Positions 53,538 through 63,208 of a DNA stretch of 64,000 nt are shown here, in pieces (the stretch's first letter is position 1; the number at the start of each line of letters is the position of its first letter). Source of the stretch: an uncultured Alphaproteobacteria bacterium. Lineage in GTDB: Bacteria; Pseudomonadota; Alphaproteobacteria; HIMB59. A program made the position numbers and the translations under genes. Under the pieces are notes generated by a model that saw only the letters and a program-made list of their open reading frames with translations, had not been told where the DNA came from and ran no database searches. The stretch spans positions 372,001-436,000 of the forward strand of contig CABZCN010000001.1 of the NCBI GenBank assembly GCA_902524245.1, in the 5' to 3' direction.

Positions 53538-54966
53538 ATTTTTCTCTGTACTTTTTTACTATTGTTATAGCAGCAATATTAAGAATTAATGTCATTACAA
53601 ATAAAGTTAGGCCTAAAGCAAAAGCAACTAAGGTTTTTGGATTATCAAACTCGACATCTCCTATCAAACTTGTAACAATCTGTGTTGTTATTGTAGTCGC
53701 TGGCTCCAAGGGATTAAAAGTAAGATTTGCTCTTAGGCTGGCGGCCATAACGACAATCATTGTCTCACCTATTGCCCTAGATATAGCTAATAAAAATGAG
53801 CCCATTATTCCAGCTAGAGCTGCTGGTAAAATTACTTTTTTAATAGTTTCTGATTTAGTTGCTCCAATTGCATAAGAACCCTCTCTTAAAGATTGAGGAA
53901 CTGCTTTTATGACATCGTCACTAAGAGAGGAAACAAAAGGTATGATCATAACACCCATCGCTAAACCTGCAGCTAGAGCACTTTCAGCGGACACCGGTAA
54001 TCCAACGCCTTCACCGACATCTTTTATGAAAGGTGCCAGTGATAAAGCAGCAAAAAATCCATAAACAACTGTGGGTATGCCAGCAAGAATTTCAATTATT
54101 GGTTTAGCTATATCTCTTACTTTTGATGACGCATACTCTGCTAAATAAATTGCTGTTAGCAGTCCTAAAGGAACAGCGACTAACATGGCAACAGATGCAA
54201 TTAAAAGCGTTCCGGTAAGCAAAGGTACAAAACCAAAAGCCTCTTTTAAAGCCTCTTGATCGAAGCCTTCTGATGCATTGATAACAAAAGCTCTATTGGG
54301 ATTCCATGCCGTATTAAAGAAAAAGTCCATAAAATTTACGTACCGAAAAAAATTAATGGCCTCGAAAACAAGAGAAAAGAAGATTCCAAAAGTAATGAAT
54401 ATTGCAATATAAGAACTGCCCTTGATAACATATGAAATTATTTTCTCAACAATTGGCTGTGCATTTAGTTTTCCTGATATTGATTTCGTAGCCATAAATC
54501 CTAAAAGCACAGGTAGAATAATAAATAGAGTTAAATTCGACCATCCGTAGATCTTGTCAAAATTTGCTAAATTTTTTGCTGCAATTATCTCACTCTCACT
54601 GGCCATTTTTAAAATTGATTTATCGCCTACGGTCAAATCAATTTCTGATAAATTAACAATTATAGATAGGTTGCTAATCTTATTCATAATTAAACCGAAT
54701 TTTCCAGAGCTCCATGTAGCGACATCTGGAAATAACACAGGGGACATTACAAACATCTCTTGAAAGTTTGATTTAAAAATAAGTAAAAAGAACCAAATAA
54801 TTATTGCTGGAAAAAAAACTAAAAGGACAACGTAATATCCATAATAATCTGGAAGAGAGGAAAGATTTTCATTTTTTTTAAATTTTAGGCTTAATGCTCT
54901 TTTTTTACCATAGAAGTAAAAAGAGTAAGAAAGTATAAAAACAAAAACAAGTGATAAATAAAGCAT
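53530..54966 (-). CDS. pstC: Phosphate ABC transporter permease PstC
   Basis: LAGIPTVVYGFFAALSLAP, LREGSYAIGATKSETIKKVILPAALAGI. Confidence 0.93.
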   Translation of the reverse strand: MLYLSLVFVFILSYSFYFYGKKRALSLKFKKNENLSSLPDYYGYYVVLLVFFPAIIIWFFLLIFKSNFQEMFVMSPVLFPDVATWSSGKFGLIMNKISNLSIIVNLSEIDLTVGDKSILKMASESEIIAAKNLANFDKIYGWSNLTLFIILPVLLGFMATKSISGKLNAQPIVEKIISYVIKGSSYIAIFITFGIFFSLVFEAINFFRYVNFMDFFFNTAWNPNRAFVINASEGFDQEALKEAFGFVPLLTGTLLIASVAMLVAVPLGLLTAIYLAEYASSKVRDIAKPIIEILAGIPTVVYGFFAALSLAPFIKDVGEGVGLPVSAESALAAGLAMGVMIIPFVSSLSDDVIKAVPQSLREGSYAIGATKSETIKKVILPAALAGIMGSFLLAISRAIGETMIVVMAASLRANLTFNPLEPATTITTQIVTSLIGDVEFDNPKTLVAFALGLTLFVMTLILNIAAITIVKKYREKYE

Positions 54967-54998
54967 ACTGTCCTATTCCTCTATAAACTGATTTTGTC

Positions 54999-55024
54999 TT
55001 AGGGGCAAGAAATCTTGCCCCTAA
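54999..55024 (-). other. Stable intercistronic hairpin between pstS and pstC
   Basis: TTAGGGGCAAG-N4-CTTGCCCCTAA, 11-bp perfect stem; no downstream U-tract on the pst strand. Confidence 0.85.
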
Positions 55025-55046
55025 AAATAAGATAATTAATTAATGC

Positions 55047-56123
55047 TTACTTACAAAGTCCGCTTGAAAAAGCGTAACCAGCATCTTTTAATGGATGTTT
55101 TTTTTCAGCACATGCTGCAATATCAAATCCCATTGCATCTAAGCTGTCAGTAACGTTTCTTACTCTATTGATAAGGTCTGGTACCATAGGTGCAGCACCA
55201 ATTTTTGTTAGGTAACCGTTATCACCAATTGCTTCATCACTTACCATCATTTGTGCAAACTCCTGAATGCCAGGTACAACCCCGATGTGATCTGCTTTTA
55301 AGTATATGAAAAGAGGTCTTGCCATTGGATACTCATAAGTTGCAATGGATTCAGCAGATGGTACTACTCCCTCAACAGTAGATGGTTGTAATTTATCTCC
55401 GTTGTCTTTTAGATAAGAATAACCAAAGTAACCAAAACGTTCTGGATCCTCAACTAGTTTTTGAACAATAAGAGTGTCATTCTCACCCATCTCGATGATT
55501 TTTCCATCTTCTCTGTAATCAGTACATCCATCGTCACTGCCAGTTACTGCTTCTAATGTACATCCAGCTTCCATTACTTTACCATCAAATGCATCTCTTG
55601 TTCCTGAGGTTGGAGGAGCTACTAATACTTCAATTTTATATGCAGGAAGGCTTGGGTTAATTTCGTTCCAAGTTTGATATGGATTTTCGACCACTTCACC
55701 ATCAACAACAACTTTTGCAGCCATAGCTGTAAAGATTTCTTCTCTTGTTAGAGAAAAAGGTTCTGCTTCGTTGGAGTGAGAAAAAGTAATACCGTCATTA
55801 GCCCACATCACTTCAATTACGTTTGTTACACCGGCTTCAAGACATAATTTAGCTTCTTTAGCTTTCATTGGTCGTGACGCTCCAGTAATATCTGGAAATT
55901 CAACTCCCACACCAGCACAAAATGCTTTCATTCCACCACCAGTTCCAATTGGATTGTAAGTGGGGGTTTTAAAACCTGACTCGCCGAGTCTTTGTGCGTT
56001 TACTGTTCCATATGGGTATACTGTTGATGAGCCAACAATATTAATTTGATCTCTTGCAAAAGTTTCAGCAGAGAAAAGTACGCTTACTGCTAGAGCAAGA
56101 AAAGTTAACATAGATTTTTTCAT
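55047..56123 (-). CDS. pstS: Phosphate-binding protein PstS family
   Basis: Signal peptide; INIVGSSTVYPYGT; GTGGGMKAFC; SGTRDAF. Confidence 0.95.
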   Translation of the reverse strand: MKKSMLTFLALAVSVLFSAETFARDQINIVGSSTVYPYGTVNAQRLGESGFKTPTYNPIGTGGGMKAFCAGVGVEFPDITGASRPMKAKEAKLCLEAGVTNVIEVMWANDGITFSHSNEAEPFSLTREEIFTAMAAKVVVDGEVVENPYQTWNEINPSLPAYKIEVLVAPPTSGTRDAFDGKVMEAGCTLEAVTGSDDGCTDYREDGKIIEMGENDTLIVQKLVEDPERFGYFGYSYLKDNGDKLQPSTVEGVVPSAESIATYEYPMARPLFIYLKADHIGVVPGIQEFAQMMVSDEAIGDNGYLTKIGAAPMVPDLINRVRNVTDSLDAMGFDIAACAEKKHPLKDAGYAFSSGLCK

Positions 56124-56182
56124 AGTTAAGTTCCTTTATGTTGTTTAAATTGAGCTAAAAATATCCATTAGAAGTAAATCTT

Positions 56183-56200
56183 ATGTTACAAATATGTTAA
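56183..56200 (-). promoter_or_regulatory. Candidate Pho box upstream of pstS: TTAACAT-ATTT-GTAACAT (minus strand)
   Basis: 7-4-7 direct repeat, 11-bp period, TCTAAT -10-like sequence 10 bp downstream. Confidence 0.75.
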
Positions 56201-56207
56201 AGTTTTA

Positions 56208-57473
56208 TTAAGCATGCTTTGGAATTGTGATTAAAAACTCTGAGCCTTTTCCAACTTCACTTTTTATGTCAATAAAACCCATGTTTTTATTCAAAATATG
56301 TTTCACAATTGAAAGGCCTAATCCAGTACCACCAACCTCTTTGGATCGAGCACTGTCCACTCTGTAAAATCTCTCGGTAAGCCTTGAGATGTGCTCTTCT
56401 GCAATGCCTATGCCATTATCCTTGAAGGAAATTTCGACATATTCAGTCATATTGCTAGTATTCATTTTTTCACGAGCTTTAATTAAAATTTTAGCACCAT
56501 CTTTTGAATATTTAACAGCGTTGTTAACGATATTGACAACCACTTGAATAAATTCTTCATGAGGACATCCAACTAAAAGAGATTGGTCTAAATTAATATC
56601 AACATTTATTTTTTTCTTTAAAATTTTTGACTCCAATGAGTTTATTCCAATTTTAACGGTATTTAATAAATTACAAAATTGGTCATTCTCATTAGTTTTT
56701 TTATTCTCGATGGAACTTAAACTTAATAGATCATCAATCAAAGAGTTCATTCGATTTGACTGATCTTGAATAATTGAAATAAATTTTTTTTTATTTTTTT
56801 CATCGTCAACAGTTAAAAGTGTTTCTAAATATCCTATTATTGAAGAGAGTGGAGTTTTTAATTCGTGACTTACATTAGCTACGAAGTCAGTTCTTACCAT
56901 CTCAAGATTTTTAATTGCAGTAATGTCTTTAAAAGCAACGCAAAAAAAATCGTTAATTGGAAATCCTGTAACGTCGTAATATCGGTCATTTGGTATTAAT
57001 CTGTTCCACTCAAAATTTTTTTTTGATTTAGTTTTAAGTGCGTTACTTAGATTTTCAGACAAAGATAAGTCTCTTAAACCTATTTTAAGGTTATCTGCAT
57101 TTTCTAAATTAAATGTCTCTTTGAAAATATTATTAACGAATATGATATTATAATCGTAATCTATAATAACTATTGAGAGGTCTAAGGAGTTAAGAATGTC
57201 TTGATACTCCAAACTTTGTTTGTCACCAACTTCGATGCGTCTTTCTTTGTCTAAAAGAGTCTCTTCTAAAATATTTCGGACTTTTGTAAATAACATATTG
57301 TCAGATTTTCTTAGGTCAAAAGTTTTTTTTTCAAGATAGCTCTCAAAGAAATAATAAGAAATGAAATAAACTAAACTCTGAGAAATAATTGATATTAAAA
57401 AAATATTAATTGAAGTACTAAAAAACAAAAATAAGTTTAATGAGAGAACAGCAATAGAAAATACAAATAACAT
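56208..57473 (-). CDS. phoR: Phosphate regulon sensor histidine kinase PhoR
   Basis: TM segments, PAS-like domain, VANVSHELKTPLSSIIGYLETL, GGTGLGLSIVKHIL; upstream of pstS. Confidence 0.9.
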   Translation of the reverse strand: MLFVFSIAVLSLNLFLFFSTSINIFLISIISQSLVYFISYYFFESYLEKKTFDLRKSDNMLFTKVRNILEETLLDKERRIEVGDKQSLEYQDILNSLDLSIVIIDYDYNIIFVNNIFKETFNLENADNLKIGLRDLSLSENLSNALKTKSKKNFEWNRLIPNDRYYDVTGFPINDFFCVAFKDITAIKNLEMVRTDFVANVSHELKTPLSSIIGYLETLLTVDDEKNKKKFISIIQDQSNRMNSLIDDLLSLSSIENKKTNENDQFCNLLNTVKIGINSLESKILKKKINVDINLDQSLLVGCPHEEFIQVVVNIVNNAVKYSKDGAKILIKAREKMNTSNMTEYVEISFKDNGIGIAEEHISRLTERFYRVDSARSKEVGGTGLGLSIVKHILNKNMGFIDIKSEVGKGSEFLITIPKHA

Positions 57474-57474
57474 T

Positions 57475-59559
57475 TTATTGTTTTTCTATTTTTTTATAGA
57501 CCTTTTTGGCAGCAGTGCCTCTCCCTGAGAGACTAGGGTTGGTCATAAAATATTTATGTGAGTCTATTTTTAGTTTAGAGTTTATTTTTTGATAATTTCC
57601 ATCTGAGTCGAGTATCCAAGTATTTTGATTATCGTTAATGGCAGTGTACATAATTTGATATAAAATTTGTTCGTGAACAGTTTTGTTATCGATAGGAACT
57701 AATGTTTCCACGCGCCTGTCAAAATTTCTAGTCATCCAGTCAGCAGATGAAATATAAATTTTTGCTTTTTTACTGGGTAGTTTATTGCCTTTTCCGAAAC
57801 AAACTACACGTGAATGCTCTAAAAATCTTCCTACAATACTTTTAACTTCTATGTTTTCTGACATTCCTTTAACACCAGGAACTAAGCAGCAGATACCTCT
57901 AATTAAACAAGTAATTTTCACTCCTGCTTTAGATGCTTCGTAAAGTTTGTTAATTATTTCTTGATCAACTAAATTATTCATCTTGATCCATATGTTAGCT
58001 GGCTTTTTAATTTTTGATAAACCTATTTCGTAGTCAATATGTTCGTATAGTTTTTGTCTTAAGTTATATGGAGAGAAAGATATTCGTTTAAAATCTTTTG
58101 CCATGTTGTAACTACTCATATAATGAAATAATTTTATAGCATCAGATGCTAGATCTTTATTACAAGTAAAAAATGATAGATCTGTATAAACCTTTGCTGT
58201 TTGAGGATGATAGTTACCAGTACCATAGTGAACGTAATGGACTAAATTTTTTTTTTCTCTTCTAGTAACTAAGGAAACTTTTGCATGAATTTTTAGATTT
58301 AAAAAACCATACACTACTTGAACTCCAGCTTTTTCCAAATTTGATGCCCACTGTAGATTTTTTTCTTCATCAAACCTTGCTTTTAACTCAACAACTGCTG
58401 TTACAGATTTACCAGCATCAGCAGCACGAATGAGTGCATCAATGATTGGCGATTGATCGCTAGTACGATACAAAGTTTGCTTAATTGCCACAACGTTTTT
58501 GTCGTTTGATGCTTGATCTAAAAAACTAACAACAACATTAAAAGACTCAAAAGGGTGGTGTACAACTAAATCCTTTTTTTTGATTGCTGCAAAACAATCA
58601 CCGCCAAAATCATTTATTCGCTGTGGGAAACGAGGTTTAAATTTTTTATAATTTAAATTCTTGTTTTTTATATTTCCAAAGACTTCTGATAATTGGTCGA
58701 ACCCCAGTAGATCTTCGTATTCAAAAATTTCATTTTCAGATACATTCAACTCGTTAATGATGAATGATTTAAAATTATTATTAAGACTTTTTTGAACATC
58801 TAATCTGATTACCTGTCCTCTTTTTCTTTCCCTGACAAGTTTTTTAAACTCTCTGATAAGATCGTCTGCCTCCTCCAAAACCTCTAAATCACTGTCCCTT
58901 ATTACGCGAAATAGATTTGTATCAATAACATCAAAATCATGGAATACATCCCCAACATAATTGTTAATTATTGACTCTACGGGATAAAAATAAATACCCT
59001 GTTTATCAATAATTTTAAGAAAGCGTTGTTTTAAATCTGATACTCTCATAACTGAGATAAATTCTTTTTTTGATTTTTTATTTTTAATTTTAGCGATAAG
59101 ACACAAACTTAAATTTGGTATAAAGGGCAAAGGGTGTGTGCTATCAACTGTAATTGGTGTCAGAATCGAAATAATTTCATTCAAATAATAATTTTTTATG
59201 TGGGACAAATGTTTTTTTAAAAACTTATCTCTTAAAATATAGATTTTATTTTTTTTTAATTCTTTTTCAATTTGACCATACGATTCATTTTGCCTTTTAA
59301 TCAAACCTCTTGTTAATGAGTCAACAATTTTAATTTGATCCTCAATCTTCATTCCATCAAAACTTTTTTTATTAGGAGTGAGTTTTAACTGTTCAATTAA
59401 TCCAGCCACTCTTACTGAAAAAAATTCATCTAAGTTTGATGCAGCAATACTTATAAAATTTAGTCGTTCTAAAATTGGGACGTTTTTATCATAGGATAAT
59501 TCATTTACTCTCTCATTAAATTTTAGCCAGGATATTTCTCTATTAAAATACTTATTCAT
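57475..59559 (-). CDS. ppk: Polyphosphate kinase 1
   Basis: REISWLKFNERVN, KARFDEEKNLQWASNLEKAGVQVVYGF, HYGTGNYHPQTAKVYTDLSFFT. Confidence 0.97.
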   Translation of the reverse strand: MNKYFNREISWLKFNERVNELSYDKNVPILERLNFISIAASNLDEFFSVRVAGLIEQLKLTPNKKSFDGMKIEDQIKIVDSLTRGLIKRQNESYGQIEKELKKNKIYILRDKFLKKHLSHIKNYYLNEIISILTPITVDSTHPLPFIPNLSLCLIAKIKNKKSKKEFISVMRVSDLKQRFLKIIDKQGIYFYPVESIINNYVGDVFHDFDVIDTNLFRVIRDSDLEVLEEADDLIREFKKLVRERKRGQVIRLDVQKSLNNNFKSFIINELNVSENEIFEYEDLLGFDQLSEVFGNIKNKNLNYKKFKPRFPQRINDFGGDCFAAIKKKDLVVHHPFESFNVVVSFLDQASNDKNVVAIKQTLYRTSDQSPIIDALIRAADAGKSVTAVVELKARFDEEKNLQWASNLEKAGVQVVYGFLNLKIHAKVSLVTRREKKNLVHYVHYGTGNYHPQTAKVYTDLSFFTCNKDLASDAIKLFHYMSSYNMAKDFKRISFSPYNLRQKLYEHIDYEIGLSKIKKPANIWIKMNNLVDQEIINKLYEASKAGVKITCLIRGICCLVPGVKGMSENIEVKSIVGRFLEHSRVVCFGKGNKLPSKKAKIYISSADWMTRNFDRRVETLVPIDNKTVHEQILYQIMYTAINDNQNTWILDSDGNYQKINSKLKIDSHKYFMTNPSLSGRGTAAKKVYKKIEKQ

Positions 59560-60061
59560 TCTTGTAATTATAACTTTTAAGTCTTTTTACTAATTGTAGT
59601 TCTTTAATTTCACCAGTATTTTTTTTTATCTCACTCCAGGAATTAATATATAGATTAATCTCGCAAAATGCACATGTTGGAAATTTTATTATTTTATCTT
59701 TTGCAATATAGTTAATTAAATCAATCAAAGCTGGATTATGACCTACTATCATTAAATTTTTGTTAATTTTAATTTTTTTTATCCATTTAATTAAATCGTT
59801 AAAGTTGAAAGTATATAGTTCACTTTCAAAATTAACTTTAATTGAGTCTTTAAATATTTTTTTGCAAGTCTCTTGTGTTCTTTTTGAATTCGATGAAAAA
59901 ATTGAGATATCTTTAAAATTTAGTTTTTTAAAAATATGCGTTGCCATTACTTTGCAACTAAAAATCCCCCTCTCAGATAATGGTCTTTCATGATCGTCTA
60001 ATTCTAAATTTTTCCAAGAGGATTTAGCGTGACGTAATAAAAATAGTTTTTTTTCAATCAT
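59552..60061 (-). CDS. sixA: Phosphohistidine phosphatase SixA-like (histidine phosphatase family)
   Basis: LLRHAKSSW RHG motif, DHERPLSERG, IVGHNP. Confidence 0.87.
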   Translation of the reverse strand: MIEKKLFLLRHAKSSWKNLELDDHERPLSERGIFSCKVMATHIFKKLNFKDISIFSSNSKRTQETCKKIFKDSIKVNFESELYTFNFNDLIKWIKKIKINKNLMIVGHNPALIDLINYIAKDKIIKFPTCAFCEINLYINSWSEIKKNTGEIKELQLVKRLKSYNYKNE

Positions 60062-60072
60062 CTGTTAAATAT

Positions 60073-61533
60073 ATGCAATATAATATGCTTAATAAAAAAG
60101 ATTCTATTGCAGTAATAGATATAGGGTCAAATTCAGTAAGATTGTGTGTATTTAGGGGCAATATGAGAAGCCCTGATGTGCTCTATAATAAAAAATTTTT
60201 TTGTGGGTTAGGTGAATACCTTCCAAAAACAAAATTGATCAGCAAAGAGGCTGAAAAAAAATGTATCAACTCAATAATTTTTTTTAACTCAATAATTGAA
60301 GAAATAAAACCTAACCACTCTGTCGCTTTGTGTACTGCAGCAATTCGAAATGCTTCTAACAAAAAACAAATTACAAATAAGATACAAAAAGTTTTTAAGG
60401 GAAAAGTTTTAACTTTATCTGGAAGACAAGAGGCCTCCTATGCCACACTAGGCGTTCGTTCTGCAATACCTAGGGCCAATGGGACCATTATTGATATGGG
60501 AGGTGGCAGTCTTGAATTAGCACAAATAACACCACATAAAATTAAAAATATATCTTCTTTTCCTTTGGGTATATTAAACTTCACTAAAGAACATAAAGAG
60601 CATAAAAAAATTAACAAAGAAATAAATTCAAAACATAAAAATCAAAAAATCTTCTATTTAATTGGTGGAGCATTTAGGACAATTGCAAGATGTTATATTT
60701 ATTTTAATAAATTGCCCTTTAATGAAATACACAACTTGAGTATCTCTCGGAAAAATTTTTATGAATTAAAATCAGAATTACAAAAAATTGGGATTGACGA
60801 CCTACAAAAAATTCCGAAAATTTCTGTCGACAGAATAAAACATATTCATATTGCAATAGAAGTATTGGACAAGGTGTTAAAATTATCAAACTGCGAGCAG
60901 TTTATTTATCCAAGATACGGGATTAGAGAGGGTTTCATTTACGAAAATCTTCCCAAAAAGCAAAGGCTTTTAGATCCAACTGAAATTTCTTTAGAATTAA
61001 TAGCTAAAAGTAGATGTCGTTTTTTAATATTTAATAAAAAGACTTTTGCTTGGATTAAAAATGTTTATTTAAAATTTATAAATTTAAAAATGTCCCCTAA
61101 CCAACTGAGAGTAATAAAACTCTCATGCATTATTTCAGATTTGGGATGGGAGCAAACAGCCAAAATTAGAGCTTCTTATGCATTCAACCTAATATTAAAT
61201 AGTCCTCTAGTAGGAATAGAACAATCAGAAAAAGTATTTATTGCATATTTAGTGTATTTAAGGCACACGAAAAATATCTTAGACCAAAGGGTTATTGAAA
61301 AAGAATTAAGTACCTATTTATCTTATTTATCAAGTGACGAAAAAAAGTTAGCTTATCAGATTGGGTGTGTATTAAATTTTTTATACTCTATAACTAAGGG
61401 TTCTTCTTTTTTATTAAAACAGCTTGATCTTAAATCTTTAACATTGGCAGAGCAAAAAAAGGTTTCGTCTATTCAAAAAGTACCAAAATCAGGCAAAACT
61501 GAACAGCTTTATAACCTAATTAGAAAATTTTAA
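60073..61533 (+). CDS. ppx: Ppx/GppA family exopolyphosphatase (start may be ATG at 60085)
   Basis: VIDIGSNSVRLCVF, GTIIDMGGGSLELAQI. Confidence 0.9.
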   Translation: MQYNMLNKKDSIAVIDIGSNSVRLCVFRGNMRSPDVLYNKKFFCGLGEYLPKTKLISKEAEKKCINSIIFFNSIIEEIKPNHSVALCTAAIRNASNKKQITNKIQKVFKGKVLTLSGRQEASYATLGVRSAIPRANGTIIDMGGGSLELAQITPHKIKNISSFPLGILNFTKEHKEHKKINKEINSKHKNQKIFYLIGGAFRTIARCYIYFNKLPFNEIHNLSISRKNFYELKSELQKIGIDDLQKIPKISVDRIKHIHIAIEVLDKVLKLSNCEQFIYPRYGIREGFIYENLPKKQRLLDPTEISLELIAKSRCRFLIFNKKTFAWIKNVYLKFINLKMSPNQLRVIKLSCIISDLGWEQTAKIRASYAFNLILNSPLVGIEQSEKVFIAYLVYLRHTKNILDQRVIEKELSTYLSYLSSDEKKLAYQIGCVLNFLYSITKGSSFLLKQLDLKSLTLAEQKKVSSIQKVPKSGKTEQLYNLIRKF

Positions 61534-61547
61534 TATTAGATTAATAT
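61530..61547 (+). promoter_or_regulatory. Weak Pho-box-like repeat TTAATAT-TAGA-TTAATAT at the ppx 3' end
   Basis: Perfect 7-4-7 direct repeat but very AT-rich; upstream of a secreted beta-propeller gene. Confidence 0.3.
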
Positions 61548-61588
61548 TTTTTTAATTAAAATTACATAATCAATAAATCTAATATTCT

Positions 61589-63169
61589 TTGGTATTTGGA
61601 GAAAAAATAATGAAATTATTATTATCAATGCTTTTAAGCTTTGTTTTTTTCAATGTAAATGCATTGGAACTTAATAAAATCTCAGGCTATTCAACTTTTT
61701 CATGGGACGAAGGTGGATCAGAAATTTTAGCTTACGACTCTCAAAGAAACAGAATATTTGTAACAAACAATCTAACAAAATCTATAGATGTTTTAGATAT
61801 TACAAGATTACCATATACAGAAAAATTAATTTCAATCAAACCAAGAGCAGGTGTTGGTGGAATAAACAGTGTTGCTGTTTCAGAACAAGCAGGTTTGCTT
61901 GCTTTAGCAATCGAGGCAGAAGACAAACAAGACAATGGTGCTGTTTTGTTCTATAATCTTAATACATTAAAATTGGCTTTTGGGTACTCAGTAGGTGCGC
62001 TGCCTGATAATGTTGTATTTACTCCGGATGGGAAATATGCATTGGTCGCCAATGAGGGTGAGCCAAATGATGACTACACTGTTGATCCCAAAGGATCTGT
62101 TTCAATTATTGATTTAAACAAATGGTTTGTTGGCCCTAGTGAAGATAAAATCAGAAATATAAACTTTTATTACAATGGGGCTCCAGAGGGTGGCAGAATT
62201 GTAAAACCTGGATCATCTTTTTTGTATGATGCTGAACCAGAGTTTATAGCAGTTAGCGGTGACTCTAAAAGAGCTTATGTAGCTCTTCAAGAAAATAACG
62301 TTATTGCAAAGATAGATATTAGTTTGGGCATAGTTACTGATTACTTTGGTTTAGGCTATAAAGATTGGTCTCAGTCCGCTCTTGATGCTTCGAATAAGGA
62401 TAACAGAGTTAATATACAGCCTTGGCCGGTTAAAGGAATGTATCAACCAGACACCATGGTAGTTGTCAGTAAAGAGATTAATGGTGAAATGTATGATTAT
62501 GTTTTAATGGCTAATGAGGGAGATGCAAAAGATTACGATGGATTCTCAGAAGAGGTAAGGGTCGCTGATTTAACTTTAGACCCTTCAGTCTTTCCTAATG
62601 CCTCAGAGCTACAAAAAAAATCAAATCTCGGTAGGTTAAAAACAACTACTACTATGGGAGATGCTGATGGTGACGGTTTTTATGAAGAAATCTATACCTA
62701 CGGCGGAAGATCTTTTTCAATTTTAGACGGTAATACCGGACAAATTATTTATGATAGCGGTAATGATATTGCTGTTAGAACAGCGTTTTCAGGTTTTTTT
62801 AACTGGAATGAGGATGCGGGATCTTTTGATGACAGAAGTGACGATAAAGGTGCAGAGCCAGAGGCTCTTACAGTTGGAGAAATTGATGGAAGAACAATAG
62901 CTTTTGTAGGTCTTGAAAGACAGGGCGGTATCATGATGTACGATATTACTGGTATGGTAAAACCAAAATTTCTTGGATATTTTAATGGTAGAAACTTTTT
63001 TGGAGATGGTACAAAACAAACTGGTGGTGACATATCTCCTGAATCATTAGTTTTTATACCTGCCGACAAGACACCTCCACTTTATCATGTCAGAAAAGGA
63101 ACTCCTTTATTGATTGGAGCCTATGAACTTTCGGGTTCAACTGCTATTTACGAAGTTATAATTGATTAG
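61589..63169 (+). CDS. Secreted choice-of-anchor I family beta-propeller protein (often annotated as alkaline phosphatase)
   Basis: Signal peptide (probable start ATG at 61610), repeated beta-propeller motifs, YALVANEGEPNDDYTVDPKGSVSIID, SPESLVFIPADKTPP. Confidence 0.75.
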   Translation: MVFGEKIMKLLLSMLLSFVFFNVNALELNKISGYSTFSWDEGGSEILAYDSQRNRIFVTNNLTKSIDVLDITRLPYTEKLISIKPRAGVGGINSVAVSEQAGLLALAIEAEDKQDNGAVLFYNLNTLKLAFGYSVGALPDNVVFTPDGKYALVANEGEPNDDYTVDPKGSVSIIDLNKWFVGPSEDKIRNINFYYNGAPEGGRIVKPGSSFLYDAEPEFIAVSGDSKRAYVALQENNVIAKIDISLGIVTDYFGLGYKDWSQSALDASNKDNRVNIQPWPVKGMYQPDTMVVVSKEINGEMYDYVLMANEGDAKDYDGFSEEVRVADLTLDPSVFPNASELQKKSNLGRLKTTTTMGDADGDGFYEEIYTYGGRSFSILDGNTGQIIYDSGNDIAVRTAFSGFFNWNEDAGSFDDRSDDKGAEPEALTVGEIDGRTIAFVGLERQGGIMMYDITGMVKPKFLGYFNGRNFFGDGTKQTGGDISPESLVFIPADKTPPLYHVRKGTPLLIGAYELSGSTAIYEVIID

Positions 63170-63182
63170 TAATATTTATTTT

Positions 63183-63208
63183 ACCCTCTCTAAATTAATA
63201 GGGAGGGT
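63183..63208. terminator. Possible bidirectional hairpin between convergent genes
   Basis: ACCCTCTCTA-AATTAA-TAGGGAGGGT, 10-bp stem with one wobble; no clear T-tract on either strand. Confidence 0.45.
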
